The notes under the pieces were generated by a model. The model did not search any database. It was not told the DNA's origin and was given only the letters and a program-made list of their open reading frames with translations. Shown here in pieces: positions 11,040-22,382 of a stretch of DNA of 64,000 bases. The DNA comes from Homarus americanus (taxonomy: Eukaryota; Arthropoda; Malacostraca; Decapoda; Nephropidae): contig NW_024724368.1 in NCBI RefSeq assembly GCF_018991925.1, forward strand, positions 2,531,778-2,595,777, written 5' to 3'. The position numbers were made by a program, and so were the translations under genes. Position 1 is the stretch's first letter. Each line of letters begins with the position of its first letter.

Positions 11040-11200
11040 GTTTTATCTTCCGTACGATATTTTAACCCCTGAAGTACGATATTTTAACCCTTGAAGTACG
11101 ATATTTTAACCCTTGAAGTACGATATTTTAACCCTTGAAGTACGATATTTTAACCCCTGAAGTACGATATTTTAACCCTTGAAGTACGATAATCTCTACT
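11040..11200. repeat. 22-bp tandem repeat GAAGTACGATATTTTAACCCTT
   Basis: Seven nearly identical units in direct tandem, with degenerate relatives continuing to about 11340. The unit is the same length as, and clearly related to, the repeat at 1-120. Confidence 0.92.
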
Positions 11201-11659
11201 TTTAACTACGATTATATAACTCATTACAGTGAGTTATATAATCCTTCAACAGTTTTAAGTCAATAAGTGCGATAATTTAACCTTCAAAAGTCAGATAAAC
11301 CAACACTCGGATACGATAATTTTAACACCATGAGTATGACAGCACAGGTGACGTCACACAGTTCTGGGAGGCACAGATGGGCGGGATTCTCAGACACACT
11401 TTGGTTGTCAATGCGGGTCTATATGTATCTTACGTGTGCCAGTTCTCACGTCACCTTTATGAGGAAAATAATAGCATAGGAGGAAAATAGTAGCCTAGAA
11501 GGGAAATAATAACAGAAGGAAAATATTAAGAGTGGGTGAGGCTGATGAAGTTGGCCCCCTTGAGGTAGTCGATGGTGGCTGGCTGGAGCGTCAACATGGG
11601 TCGGGTTACCTGGAGGTGGTGCACTATTTACCTTGGTTCATGTACAGGCGCCACCCCTC

Positions 11660-11696
<37 letters not shown>

Positions 11697-12014
11697 GGAA
11701 TATATGTTAAAGTGTGTTCAAAATATTTAAGACAAATTCTGGAACACCAAATTAAATTAAACTCTCTCTCTCTTTTGATTGGTGTTAAAGTTAATGGCGT
11801 ACTGAACTATTTAGATGGAGTTTCAGTGATGTAAATGGTGTTAATATTGTGTGTAGATGGAATTTAGATTACAATATATATCTTATGAACTATATTGATG
11901 TAATTTTACGTAGCTAGTAGGAGTTTCTGTAAATATAGATGGACGAAGATGGAGTTTACATTACCGCCATATATATATATATACACCAAGTTTGTATTGA
12001 TAGAGATGGAATTT
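11201..12014. other. Unassigned; contains a (TG)n run
   Basis: A TG run lies at about 11664-11692 and a short TA run at about 11970-11982. No gene is recognised. Confidence 0.5.
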
Positions 12015-12465
12015 ATGTTAAGGGAGTGTGGTCGTGTTGGGAGGGAGGGAGGGAGGGAGGGGAGTTCGAGGGATAACTTGTGACCGAGTTCTTTGATGCT
12101 AATATTGTTTTGACTCGAGGTGTTCCTGGTGATGAATGGGTGGGTGGGTTGGCTGGTGGGTAGGTTGGTAGGTGGGTGGGTTGGCTGGTGGGTAGGTTGG
12201 TAGGTGAGTGTTCGTGGTGGGTGGGTAAGCAAGGTGTAGTAGCAGCTATTGGAATGAGCTACGCGCCACAGGTGTTGCTTGTATTGAGTAGACAAGGCAG
12301 GGTGGCAGAGAGGAGAGGGGGAAGGGGAGACGGGAGGATAGGTGAGACGGGAGGATAGGTGGGAGGGGAGGAGGAGATAGAAAGGGAGAGATGAAAGTTG
12401 AGAGCAGGAGAAAACGGGAAAAGAGAGGAGAGAGTGAGAGAGGAGGAGGGAGTGGCATACGGGAC
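12015..12465. repeat. GGGAGG and GGTGGGTTGGCTGG repeats
   Basis: GGGAGGGAGG runs at about 12040-12062. A roughly 37-bp unit GTGGGTTGGCTGGTGGGTAG is duplicated at about 12143-12213. Purine-rich GGGAGGAGA sequence occupies 12300-12450. Confidence 0.7.
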
Positions 12466-12631
12466 TAGACAAAGATGTACCGTAGAGAAAGGCGGAAAGC
12501 TTGGGCACTGGCTGGGGTTGTGAGGTGTACAACAACAACAAACGAGAAGCGGTGACAGTAGGTGTAGTAGTAGCAGTAGCGGGTGTAGAAGGCAGAGTGG
12601 GTCAGAAGCACTTCCGGAGTTTGAATCTCAC

Positions 12632-12770
12632 CTGCCGCCACCAAGGGCCTCGGGTCACGCTGCAGGCCACCTCCTCCTCCTGCTGGTGGTGGTGGCGTGC
12701 GGGTTGTAGCTCCTGTCCCCCGGCTCTCTGTCTTCCTTCCATCATCTCGGTACACAGCTGTTCGGATCAC
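12632..12770 (-). CDS. Candidate internal exon of an unrecognised gene
   Basis: On the minus strand, a 139-base frame is bounded by an acceptor (GGTAATCTTCAG just before 12770) and a strong donor (GGCAG then GTGAGATT after 12632). It is 46 codons plus one base, beginning VIRTAVYRDDGRKTESRG, then TPPPPAGGGGGLQRDPRPLVAA. The first half is charged and protein-like, the second Pro/Gly-rich. I do not recognise the family and found no partner exon, so the gene is undefined. If real, it is transcribed opposite to the downstream RhoGAP gene. It could be an open frame by chance in GC-rich sequence. Confidence 0.4.
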
Positions 12771-12825
12771 CTGAAGATTACCCAGCCCCCAGTTAGATTC
12801 ATCGGAAGATTAACCAAACCTAATA

Positions 12826-12847
12826 CTACCCTAACCTAACCTAACCC
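12826..12847. repeat. Short CCTAA telomere-like run
   Basis: CTACCCTAACCTAACCTAAC: three CCTAA units plus a variant, the arthropod telomeric pentamer in interstitial position. Confidence 0.6.
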
Positions 12848-13295
12848 CTTCTCTCCCCTTTTCAGATAGATTTAAGGTGTGTAATCATCAGGTGTAATAA
12901 GCTTTGGGGTACTAACCTTCAAGTGATTCAGCTGTTCATCTAGTTACTCCACTGTCTCGTTACTATACTATCTGGTCCTGGAGTCTTAACTTGTGGAGGA
13001 AGAACTACGAAATTTTTGGTCATTGGGGGGAAATTGTGAATATTTTTGGCCATTGTGGTTGATAGCTTTTAGAAGAGCAACCAAAGACCAATTACCTTTA
13101 TAATGGTTAGTTTGGTTGTCCTTTTATGGTTGTCCTTTATGTGGTTGTTCTTTTAATGGTTGCCGAGACTCGTGCCTTCCTCCATCGCGTCAGAACAATA
13201 TATGGCCTCTCCTCACGGCAATTTATATCCCCTGTTTAACTTTGCATATCAAGTGGCAGCGGCTGTATTACCTGAGTTACCTGCCTACCAGCCTT

Positions 13296-13296
<1 letters not shown>

Positions 13297-13330
<34 letters not shown>

Positions 13331-13490
13331 GGTATGGGGGTGATGGGGAGGAACATTACTGGAGCGTGGGGGTGATGGGGAGGAACATGTACTGGGCTGG
13401 GTGTGTGGGGGTGTGATGGGGAGGAACATGTACTGGAGCGTGGGGGGTGATGGGGAGGAGCATGTACAGGAGCATGGGGGTGAGTCAGCT
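13297..13490. repeat. (TG)n followed by GGGGAGGAACATGTACTGG minisatellite
   Basis: A TG run at about 13299-13327 is followed by about four units of roughly 33-40 bp built on GGTGATGGGGAGGAACATGT and ACTGGAGCGTGGG. Confidence 0.85.
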
Positions 13491-13662
13491 GGCCTGGCTT
13501 TGGCCTTTACCATATATGTAGTACCTGTTTTGTGACCAGGTTCCCTCCATTCACCTCCCTTCCACCTCTCCCCTTCCCTCCCTCCCGCTGTCATACCACT
13601 CACACACACTGGCACTCACAATCTCTCACAATGGCTTATAACCTCACAAAGAGACTCAGCAG

Positions 13663-14246
13663 GTGTGTGTGTGTGTGTGTGTGTGTGCCGAGCCTCAGTT
13701 ATGTTTATAATCAGCGAGTGGCCGAGTCTACACGCACGCACGCACACACACACACACGCACATGGCTCACACCACTTTCATCTCGCTCCCACCTGCTCCC
13801 TGGACCACACACCTGTCATCTTGACCACACACCTGCCCCTGCCCCCTGAACCACACACCTGCCCCCTGAACCACACCCCTGCCCCCTGAACCACACCCCT
13901 GCCCCTAAGCCCCTAACCACACCCTACCTCCTGGACCCACACCTGCCCCTGGAAACCCACCTGCCTCTGAACCACACTGCCCCTAAACCCCTGCCTCCTG
14001 GAAACACCCCTGCCCCTAAACCCACCCCTGCCTCCTGGGCCCACACCCCTGCCCCCTGGACCACCCCTGCCCCTGGACCACCTTGCCCCTGGACCCACCC
14101 CTGCCCCTGGACCCACACCCCTGCCCCTGGACCACACCCCTGCCCCCCTGGACCACACACCTGCTCCCTGGACCACACACCTGCCCCCTGGACCACACAC
14201 CTGCCTCCTGGAACACACACACACACACACGCACACACACACACGC
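13663..14246. repeat. 22-bp CCCCTGGACCACACACCTGC minisatellite between TG and AC runs
   Basis: A TG run (13663-13687) and an AC run (about 13735-13760) precede about twenty units of CCCCTGGACCACACACCTGC at 13795-14212, with variants (GAACCACACCC, AAACCC). A second AC run (14213-14245) follows. Six-frame translations are long but purely repetitive. Confidence 0.9.
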
Positions 14247-14319
14247 ACTGTCATTTTCAGTACAGCTCTCACTTGCTGGCTTGTTCACTCTCGCCACCAT
14301 TTTTCTTTTTCACTTCTAA

Positions 14320-15280
14320 ACACCTGTTCTCGTATGTCAGGAGTTTAAAGATGTAAAATTAATTAAATATAGAACACTTATACATCACAAAGTTAGGTTA
14401 GATTAATATATACATGACTATTGATTTATATTAACATTTTATATTTGGAGTTTAAGTTCGGTTCCAGGTGAGTCACAGTATATCACAGGTGAAACGTAGC
14501 TAATGAGTTATTAAACCTGGGTAGAAAATGTGACGAGTTACATTATATTTAAGAAACCCGAAAATGAAATTAATTAGGATGATGATACAATGTGTTTAGT
14601 TAAAATAAATATATATTTTTTAAAGGTATTGATTAAATTTCTTCGTTATTGTTTTTTCTTGCAAGTCTTTATCATCATCAGTTGTTGTGTCTTTGTTATC
14701 ACTAATTATACCATCATCAGGTGTTCTTTTATTCACTGTTTCATACTCCTCTTCGGGTATATATACAGGTGTAGGGTGACAAAACAGGTGTAGCTACCAG
14801 TATGAGCCACACCTGTGACCAACACCTGTGTCCCCAATGTGCCAGAATTACTATTAACTATTTATCTTATTTAAAATGTTTACAACATTTCAAAGAACAT
14901 CAATCAACATTCATGAATTTCCAGACCTTGTGAATTTTAAAGATTGAATTTCTATAAGTGCAATTTTCCAGTTCATGGTGTAGGCTTACCACAAACCAAG
15001 GGGAAGGGGCTGATGTGTGAATTAACGTTATAGTCTTATATTTTAAGTCAGTCGGTAGTGTGATCTCATAACTCTGTGAAGGTCAGGTTAGGATAGGTTG
15101 AGGTTAAGTTTGCTTCAGATAAAAAGTGTAAAAAATAGTAATAATATGACTGAAATTCTACTTGGCACTTGAAGAAACGAAGTTAAGATAGAGAATTTTT
15201 TTAAGCGAATCACGTAAGAAAACTTGTAACTCTATTGTAAGTGTTAAGTCAACTTTTTAGTGTGCATTCATGCGTCATTA
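14320..15280. other. AT-rich stretch, nothing recognised
   Basis: Nearly a kilobase with no repeat array, RNA gene or convincing coding frame. Confidence 0.5.
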
Positions 15281-15282
15281 GT

Positions 15283-15420
15283 TAGAATATATAATTTGTA
15301 CAATCCGGCTCCTCTGGCTGTCCGACCGGCTTGTACCTCTCGTTCATCCGACTCCCGCCAAGCAGGTGTGTCTCCTCAGTGTGCATACTCTGGCCTTCAC
15401 CCTCAGGAGTCTAGTGCACT
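15283..15420. other. GC-rich island with open frames on both strands
   Basis: The minus strand reads TPEGEGQSMHTEETHLLGG to about 15411-15283, ending DCTNYIF and a stop; it starts just after an in-frame TAG and lacks a pyrimidine tract. The plus strand is also open (YNPAPLAVRPACTSRSSDSR) and ends at a donor-like CAAGCAG/GTGTGT (15366). A coding exon on either strand is possible, but neither is recognised. Confidence 0.25.
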
Positions 15421-15857
15421 GCCCCGGCCTGCTGATACATGGCCACCCAGCCTAGTGATGTGTCTTTATTCTTATCATGTGTCTTTACCGCCATTTGCTT
15501 CTCCTCTTCCTCTCCCGTCCTGAAATATAGTTGTAATTTACTGTTCCTTGCCTTAAATCAGTTACAGGGAATACTAATTTAGGTTTAAATCTATTCCACT
15601 CGTGATTTATTTCTATATTTGGTCTTTCATTTACGTCAATAATAAGTTCCGTTGTGTTAATTGAATATTGTCTTGTTTCATTCCCGCTGCCGAGTTCTTA
15701 TAGGTTTTCAGATAAGAAAATTTATTGTTGACATTTAAAAATTTTGACGTTGCTGTTGTGGCGGGAAAATTAATTACGTTTTTATCCGTTGTTCAAATGA
15801 ATGTCAGGGTTGGTGAAAGGGCTGCAGGCGGTGTGGGAAATGCTGTATAGTTTTCTG

Positions 15858-16149
15858 ATTGGTCGATCGTCTTATTGTATTGGCTTGCGGCTTTGTTATT
15901 GGCTGGTTGTCCTGCTATGTAGATCGGTGTCATTGGTTGCTTTCCTTATGGGGCACAGAAATTGGCTGGTTATCGCACCATGCTCGTGTAGAACCCCATG
16001 ATCGATTGGCTACCTTTTGGGGCAGTGATTGACGGCGTCTTAATAGGGTTAAGTACGTCTCTGCGATAAGTTGCTGTCCGATTGGGCTTGAGTGTGGTAC
16101 TGTGATTGGGTGTTGGTTGTGCTGGCTGTGAGAACGTCTCTGTGATTGG
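15858..16149. promoter_or_regulatory. Cluster of nine inverted CCAAT boxes (ATTGG)
   Basis: ATTGG pentamers start at 15858, 15879, 15898, 15932, 15961, 16005, 16081, 16105 and 16145, all on the plus strand. Several have the extended GATTGG(C/T) context typical of NF-Y sites. Spacing is irregular (19-76 bases). The cluster lies 1.8 kb upstream of the first recognised RhoGAP exon. It could be a promoter module or a decayed tandem repeat. Confidence 0.45.
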
Positions 16150-16169
16150 TTGACCGTCAAGGCTATGCC

Positions 16170-16945
16170 ATATCTGCCCCTGGACACCTGTCTCACTGCT
16201 ACACAAAGCACGGAAGTGGGTGTCTCACCTTACCTAGTATGTTATGCTGTTTTGTAAGTACGAGCAAGCGGTGGCGGGAATACAATACTGTACTGGCGGG
16301 CAGCTGGCAGGTCTCCACCCCGCGCATTTTATGACTTCATGGTGTTGTTCCCTCATGACATTGGTGGTCAAGTCTCTCACCTGCTTCCTCCCTCCCTCCA
16401 CGCCTTTACAGGTGTGTGTGTGCGTGTGTGTTATCTTGGTTAAATTCTATTTCGTTCTTAGTTGCCTTTTCCATATTATTAATTCCACACAACAGTTCGT
16501 CATCCCACACACAGTACATTCGGGCCGTACACACATCCCCAGCATTATATCACTACTACTACAGCCAGTTTCCCCAAAGCAGTACAGTTTCGTAACCACA
16601 CCACCTATGAATTGCAGTCATTGGCTGCTGTATCACGAAGAGTTCAGGATTTTGTCTGTAACATAACCACACATACGCACACTGTCTTAGGCATTAACAT
16701 TGGTTACATTGTCACAAACAGGTGAGATGGAGCCTGGAGGGGAAGATAGCTGGGCAGGCGAAGAGGAGGGCAGGACAGGTGGATAGGTTGGGCGTAGGCT
16801 GGCTAGGTTCGCCCACACACCCTCCTGGGTACTGGTGGGGGTGCCCCGCCTATCTTGTTCCCACACCTGGGCCAACCATGGGGTCCTCTCCTTCAGGATC
16901 CACGCCTAGCTATTGCCACCATCCCAGTCAGCCAAGCCAAGGATT

Positions 16946-16993
<48 letters not shown>
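16170..16993. other. Unassigned; open frame on minus strand and (CT)n
   Basis: The minus strand at 16875-16690 is open and Pro/Ser-rich (VWEQDRRGTPTSTQEGVW, then PSSSPAQLSSPPGSISP) and ends at a stop, with no convincing splice sites. A pure CT run lies at 16949-16993. Confidence 0.4.
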
Positions 16994-16996
<3 letters not shown>

Positions 16997-16999
16997 ATT

Positions 17000-17963
17000 A
17001 AAAGAAAAAGTTACAATAGGGATGGAATAAGATCAGTTAAGGTTATATGATGAATAAATAATATGTAAATACGAAAAATATTCAATTGGCTGAAAAATAA
17101 GTTCCAGAACGGTTGAAATACGATGGCGTGCTAAATCAAACTTACATGTGATGTTATAAGTTTTGTATACTTTACGTTCTATCTAGATATAAAAAGGTTG
17201 CGTTAAATTCAGGCTGATTTGTGATAATTTTAACCACCAAAAATCACTCCAAAATGGATACTTCAGTTTTCAGCCCTGAGAAGAAAAAAAACTCGACATT
17301 ATTATTACTAAAGATGAGTTGGCTATTTTCCTTCTCCAACATAGCCGTTGGCGTCATAGTGGAAAGTGGCTAAAACAGCACTCGAATAGTTCAGCAGTGT
17401 GTCTACTTCCTGTTACACTTTGTATCATATAGTTGAGGAAGGATGAGTAGGAATGGAAGGATTAAAACATCGAAAGATAAAGGAAGAAATCAGAGAAAGG
17501 TATTTTAAGTGTAACGAAGGTGATAAATTAGTGTTTGTTGTAACCCCTAATAAATAGGTTATTTGGGGGGCATTTTCTTGTTATTATTTAGGTGGAAGAT
17601 AATAAAGTGGTGTTTCTTACAAGCTTTGGGGGGTAAATAAAGGAGACTTGTAAACTTCTGGATTGAAGATGGAGGTATGCTGTCATCTGTTGGTTAGGGA
17701 AGAAATGTGTTTGTTTTTTCGCTTCGTGAGGGAAACGTACAGATGGCGGGCGCCGTGTGTGTTTGTGTGTTAGTAATAGAAATTAAGTGTAATCGCATTT
17801 TGTATTATTATTATTGTATTGTTACGACAGACACCTATATCATTGATCCATATAGTATTGTATAGGTTGTACACAGTGTCTGCTGGGTCTCTTAAATTGA
17901 ATTACAGTACTGATATTATTATGAAAAAGTGGGACAGGTATTTATGGTTGTGGTTATTTTCAG
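17000..17963. other. Unassigned sequence upstream of first SH3 exon
   Basis: AT-rich sequence with no recognised exon. At 17742 an ATGGCGGGCGCC block in ACAGATGGCGG context resembles both a good translation start and a YY1-type site, followed by a GT-rich donor-like stretch. No transcript evidence can be inferred. Intron 1 sequence ends with the TTTTCAG acceptor at 17963. Confidence 0.4.
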
Positions 17964-18086
17964 GTTGGCGACATGATCAGTGTGATCGACATGCCGCCAC
18001 CCGAGGAGTCCATATGGTGGCGGGGTAAGAGAGGATTCCAGGTGGGCTTCTTCCCCTGTGAGTGTGTCCAAGTCATCGGCGACAAG
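17964..18086 (+). CDS. ARHGAP32: ARHGAP32/33 exon: C-terminal half of SH3 domain
   Basis: 41 codons, phase 0 at both ends, with acceptor TTTTCAG and donor AAG/GTTAGT. It encodes VGDMISVIDMPPPEESIWW then RGKRGFQVGFFPCECVQVI. The WW pair, the G-x-x-G-x-F-P ligand-binding segment and the terminal hydrophobic strand are the second half of an SH3 fold, closely matching ARHGAP32. The first SH3 strands (ALYDY-like) must be on an upstream exon not found here. Confidence 0.92.
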
Positions 18087-18245
18087 GTTAGTCAAGATTA
18101 TTATTTTTGTGATATGTAATTTAGGCCTTCATCCTAGATTTATTATTAATCATTAATATAGTATTTTTATAATATATCATACTAATGAATTATCATCAGT
18201 GTCACTATTCTCCCTCTTTCTTTTATTGGGATTATCGTTGTCCTG

Positions 18246-18250
<5 letters not shown>

Positions 18251-18329
<79 letters not shown>
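18251..18329. repeat. (TA)n microsatellite
   Basis: Uninterrupted TA dinucleotide run inside the intron. Confidence 0.97.
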
Positions 18330-18330
<1 letters not shown>

Positions 18331-19145
18331 CAAAAAGTGATTCTCCTTGTTTTCTGTGTGTTTTCATAGAAAACCAGACGTGTTTACTTCCTTCACGTGT
18401 GATATACGTACAGTAGACTGGATCATTTAAAAAAAAAATTGACAGATTTTAAGTTGCAGTCACTTTCGGGGGACATTATTTTCATTTCACATTCATGCGA
18501 GCTTCTCATGATCAGGTTTGACCAATCAGTGGACAGTTCTTTATCTTTTGAGAGATTTACACATACAAAAATTAACTAGAAATATTCATTTGCGTTATGG
18601 CTTCCTTGTGAGCCGGAACCTGTAACACACAGGAGAGTTGCCATGTGTCTGATCCTGTAATACACCTTGTGATTTTTTAATACCTGTAAGTTATTTTTTT
18701 TCTATATGCAATGTATTGTCAGATACTGTAAAAAAAAAGTTGGGCATAATTACATACCCCTAGTGTATTTTTTTTATTTGGAATTTGAATTAAAACATTC
18801 ATACAATATTATTCAAACTTTGAAACCTGTACAGCGCTTTAAAAACGATGAATATAAATAAATAATAAAGCTTATGCAGCTTTCCAACAATAGACATTGA
18901 AATTGGAATAGGCTTAATATTTTGAACAAGTGGTATAGATAAAAATTATCTATCCCAGAATTTTGAACTTCTCTATGAGGTCTGCTCTGTCATTTTGTTT
19001 GAAGGGTTGTCAGTTCCAAGGCCTTCAATCTCCTTAGGTAATTGAAGTGATATATCTCGAATAATTCTTTGCACATGTCTGTAATCAAGACAGATTAAGC
19101 AGTGTGATTAAAAATTAATTTGAATGTTTTCCAAGTGGTACAGTA

Positions 19146-19402
19146 CAGGGGGTCCCTGGGTTCCGTTCCTGAGGATGTTCTTAAGTTGGAAATGTACGAA
19201 GTTGCAACGCGTGCTATGTGCATACTGTACTTATGGAACAATGATTAAAATCCCACTGTCACTTAATTTAAGAGAAAATAAGAAATACAATGGCAAAATA
19301 CAGTAAATGAAAGTAAAAAATAAGTCGAGTAAATAAAATACTGACAATTTCAAGTTTAACCCCGTTCATATTGACGGGCGTTCATAAGTTAGGGACCCCC
19401 TG
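19146..19402. mobile_element. Tigger-like MITE, 257 bp
   Basis: Termini CAGGGGGTCCCTGGGTTCCG and (reverse complement of the right end) CAGGGGGTCCCTAACTTATG share a perfect 12-base inverted repeat. The element is flanked by TA on both sides (19144-19145 and 19403-19404). It is non-coding and sits 38 bases upstream of an exon. Confidence 0.85.
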
Positions 19403-19440
19403 TATACTGTAGTATAATTAGGCATATAACTTTTTTTTAG

Positions 19441-19598
19441 GTGCCACAGACAATCCAACCCCAAACTCTGACATTGCCTCCTGCCCGGACACAACCGCCT
19501 GTTGCTGCTGCGCATCAGCACCACACACTGCATTCAGGCACACAAGCTCCTACCAAGCCAGTCTTGAGAAAGCATGGCAAACTCATAGCCTTCTTTAG
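19441..19598 (+). CDS. ARHGAP32: ARHGAP32/33 exon: SH3-GAP linker
   Basis: 52 codons plus two bases, from acceptor TTTTTTTTAG to donor TTTAG/GTAAGT. It is a Gln/Pro/His-rich spacer (VPQTIQPQTLTLPPARTQPP) followed by the conserved PTKPVLRKHGKLIAFF. The last segment matches the family's KHGKLI block just before the GAP domain. Confidence 0.88.
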
Positions 19599-20186
19599 GT
19601 AAGTAAGGTGATGGGCAATACAGTATAGTACTTGTTTAACTTCCATTCCAAGTAAATACAACAGCATTATAGCCTCCCATGGCATATGAAACTTACAGCT
19701 GACCTGCAAGAGATGGTTTAATTTGAAATACCTGTGGGTAGAGTTTGGCAGTGCCCAGAAGACAAACCGTACCACACAGCAGAACAATATCTTGAAGGGC
19801 AATATGTTTCTCTACCAATGAGTCACGACCCATAGCTTGAGAGTGATAGTCAGTTATTAACCCTTAAATGGTGGCTATCATCAGAGGAAGTTAACCATAG
19901 TCTGGGACGGTGGCCATCATCTGTCAAAGTTCCATTTTTGTGCATATGGGGATGAGAGGTGTAGGGAATCCTTAGCTGCTAATTAAATGCTAGGAAGCCA
20001 AAGTGGAATTTCCAGAACCTGTCTCAAATGCAAAACGGTTGTAAATAATTCTCCTATACATTTGTAAAATTACTTTTTTTCAGTTGCATTAGTTAAGAAA
20101 GTATGAGTACTTTTAGTTTAACAAATTTATTGGCAGAGCTTGTAGTACTGTTTGCCTATTCTGAGTAATTCAGTCTGGTCTTGACA

Positions 20187-20705
20187 CTGAGGGTGGTATC
20201 ACTTCTCACTGCCACGCAGGACAGAGGTTCATACACAAAGAAATACATCATATTCATTAACAACTATAAATGTATAGAGGTCAGATTCATATGGGTAATG
20301 TCACTGTTCACTGCCATGCAGGACAGAAGTTCGTACAAAAGAGTTGCATCATATTCATTGACTATACATATACATATATGTGCACACACACACACATACA
20401 CATATACATACATATACACATACACATACACATACACATCCACATATACATGTACATATATATACACATATGCACACATACACATACACACACATACACA
20501 TACATACATATACGTCGGTCAGATTGATGTGGGTAATGTCACTCTTCACTGCCATACAGGACAGAGGTTCATACACAAAGAATGCATCATATTCATTGAC
20601 ACTATATATAGGTCAGATTCATGTGGGTAATGCCACTGTTCACTGCCACGCAGGACAGAGGTTCGTACACAAAGAAAGAAATACATCATATTCATTAGCA
20701 GTATA
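20187..20705. repeat. About 92-bp minisatellite interrupted by CA/TA microsatellite
   Basis: Four copies (about 20187-20275, 20280-20367, 20519-20611, 20613-20705) share GTCACTNTTCACTGCCATGC, GGACAGAGGTTC and CATCATATTCATTGAC. Between copies 2 and 3 lies a roughly 145-base compound (CACATA)n microsatellite. Open frames on both strands reflect the repeat. Confidence 0.88.
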
Positions 20706-20850
20706 TATAGGCCAGTGGATCACATACATTGGAGTCATATTCTAATTGAAGACTAATCAGTGTGGGCTAGCAAATTTGGGATAAACAGCAAGAATGTCCT
20801 CAAGCACACCTGATTCAATGAAGTAATTACATAGTTCAAGATACAATAAG

Positions 20851-22075
20851 TCAGGTATGCTTTAAAGGTTTATCACAAAGTTTACATGCTGAGTGTTCCA
20901 GTATGGGTACAGCGTTACTAACTTGCCAGATGTGTCTGTATCCTAGCCTAATTCTGGCCACGACTACATCACATTGTCTGGTTCTGTCTTTATGCTGGCC
21001 ATACCGGTACCTCTTGTCACAAAATTTGTCATATTTACTAATGCTACAACTGTCAGGTCTCTCTGCATTTCTCACTTCTTCTAGATCAGAGTTCATGATT
21101 CTGACTTGAATGTTTTTAATTACAGCATTGGACAGGCCAAGGTCACGGTCAACATTTTCTTTCTTACATGTCTCATTGGCCAGTCTATCAGCACGGTCAT
21201 GATACCTGATTCCAACATGGGACGGAATCCACACAAATTCGATACGAAAGTTGTTCTCATTGGCAGTTATCACATTCCTTTTAATATCACATACAACTTT
21301 AGACATAGAACCTGACGGGCTGTTCATTGATTTCAAAGCACTTTGAGAGTCCCAGAATATCACCCCACCTCCATTTTCTTTGAGGTAGTCTGTGGCTAAG
21401 TAGATTCCAGTTAGTTCAGCTTGTGTTGTGCTGGCCCAGTTGTTCAGCCTTTGTTTGTTTGACACTATCATCTCTTTTTCTTTATATATTACAATTGCAC
21501 AGCCTGTTCTACCTGTGTTTGTCTGCACAGAACCATCAGTAAAAGCATAACATTCACTTGATTTAATACTCTCCATGTGTCTGTTAATAGTTTCTAGTGT
21601 GACACATCTCACCACATCGGTGTATAACATTTGCTTACTACCAACAGGAGTGTAATTAATAGGAACTGATATATCCAGCCAAGGAGGAATGGCATTAATA
21701 GGTTCGTCTGGGGTGATTGGGACATTCAGTTTCAAGAGATCTGCAACACTGTTATGAAGCCACGCCCCAAAGAGAGTCTTTTGTGGAAGGTTGGCGAGAT
21801 GGTCGGGATTACTTAGATAGAACATCAACTCAGTTTGAGCTGTAGTTGGAGAACCATTGTTCTTCAAAACTTTGACACAAAACATGGTATTAAGTAAAGC
21901 TATCCTCTCGGATAGGGAGGGCAGTCCGAGCTCTTTCCTCATGTTTACAATTCTGGTTGATTTTGGACAACCTAGGATGATGCGCATGGCTTCATTTTGC
22001 ACTACCTCGAGGCTGTTGAGTTGTTTAGGCGGAATAGTCACAAGATGGAGAGCATGTAAGTATGAGTACTATGAG
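20851..22075 (-). mobile_element. 5'-truncated non-LTR retrotransposon with RNase H
   Basis: A 396-codon frame on the minus strand without internal stops. Residues 1-50 (LNSLEVVQNEAMRIILGCP, ELGLPSLSERI) are the C-terminal thumb of a non-LTR reverse transcriptase. A RNase H domain follows with all catalytic acids visible: TDGS (D), TTQAELTGIYLA (E), FWDSQSAL (D) and HDRADRLA (D). SHVG is also present. The end has CKLCDKPLKH, part of a Cys/His knuckle. Upstream the frame is closed by TAG and the rest of the RT and endonuclease is missing, as expected for 5' truncation by target-primed insertion. RT plus RNase H suggests the I-superfamily. It lies antisense in an intron of the RhoGAP gene. Confidence 0.88.
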
Positions 22076-22382
22076 TAAGGTAAGTTGGTATAGCTTCAAT
22101 AGCCTGATTATCAAAGTTATGGTACAGTACTGTCTTGTACTGCATTATAAAAATTAACTTGCAGTGTTTGCAAACACTTAAAATGGCTGAAGGGATGAAA
22201 TCATTTTCTAGGCAACAAATTTGTCATTGATGGTGTTCTATTATACTGAATACAACACAGTACTGTACTTTACTGTATGTTGGGTTCTAGTTTTAGAAAT
22301 TCTAACATTCACATGTTTTGTGATTATTGTAATAAGATTTGTAACATTTTCACTTCTAAATGCTTGTTCAATTAAATTTTAG

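Larger units (their letters stand above)
18087..19440 (+). other. Intron with (TA)n and one MITE
   Basis: GT-AG intron of 1354 bases. It contains a 79-base TA run (18251-18329) and a 257-bp terminal-inverted-repeat element just before the acceptor. Confidence 0.85.

Noticed and set aside
13277..14300. Six-frame open reading frames with Cys/Val or Gly/Val repeats
   Set aside because: Translations of TG/AC runs and the 22-bp minisatellite.
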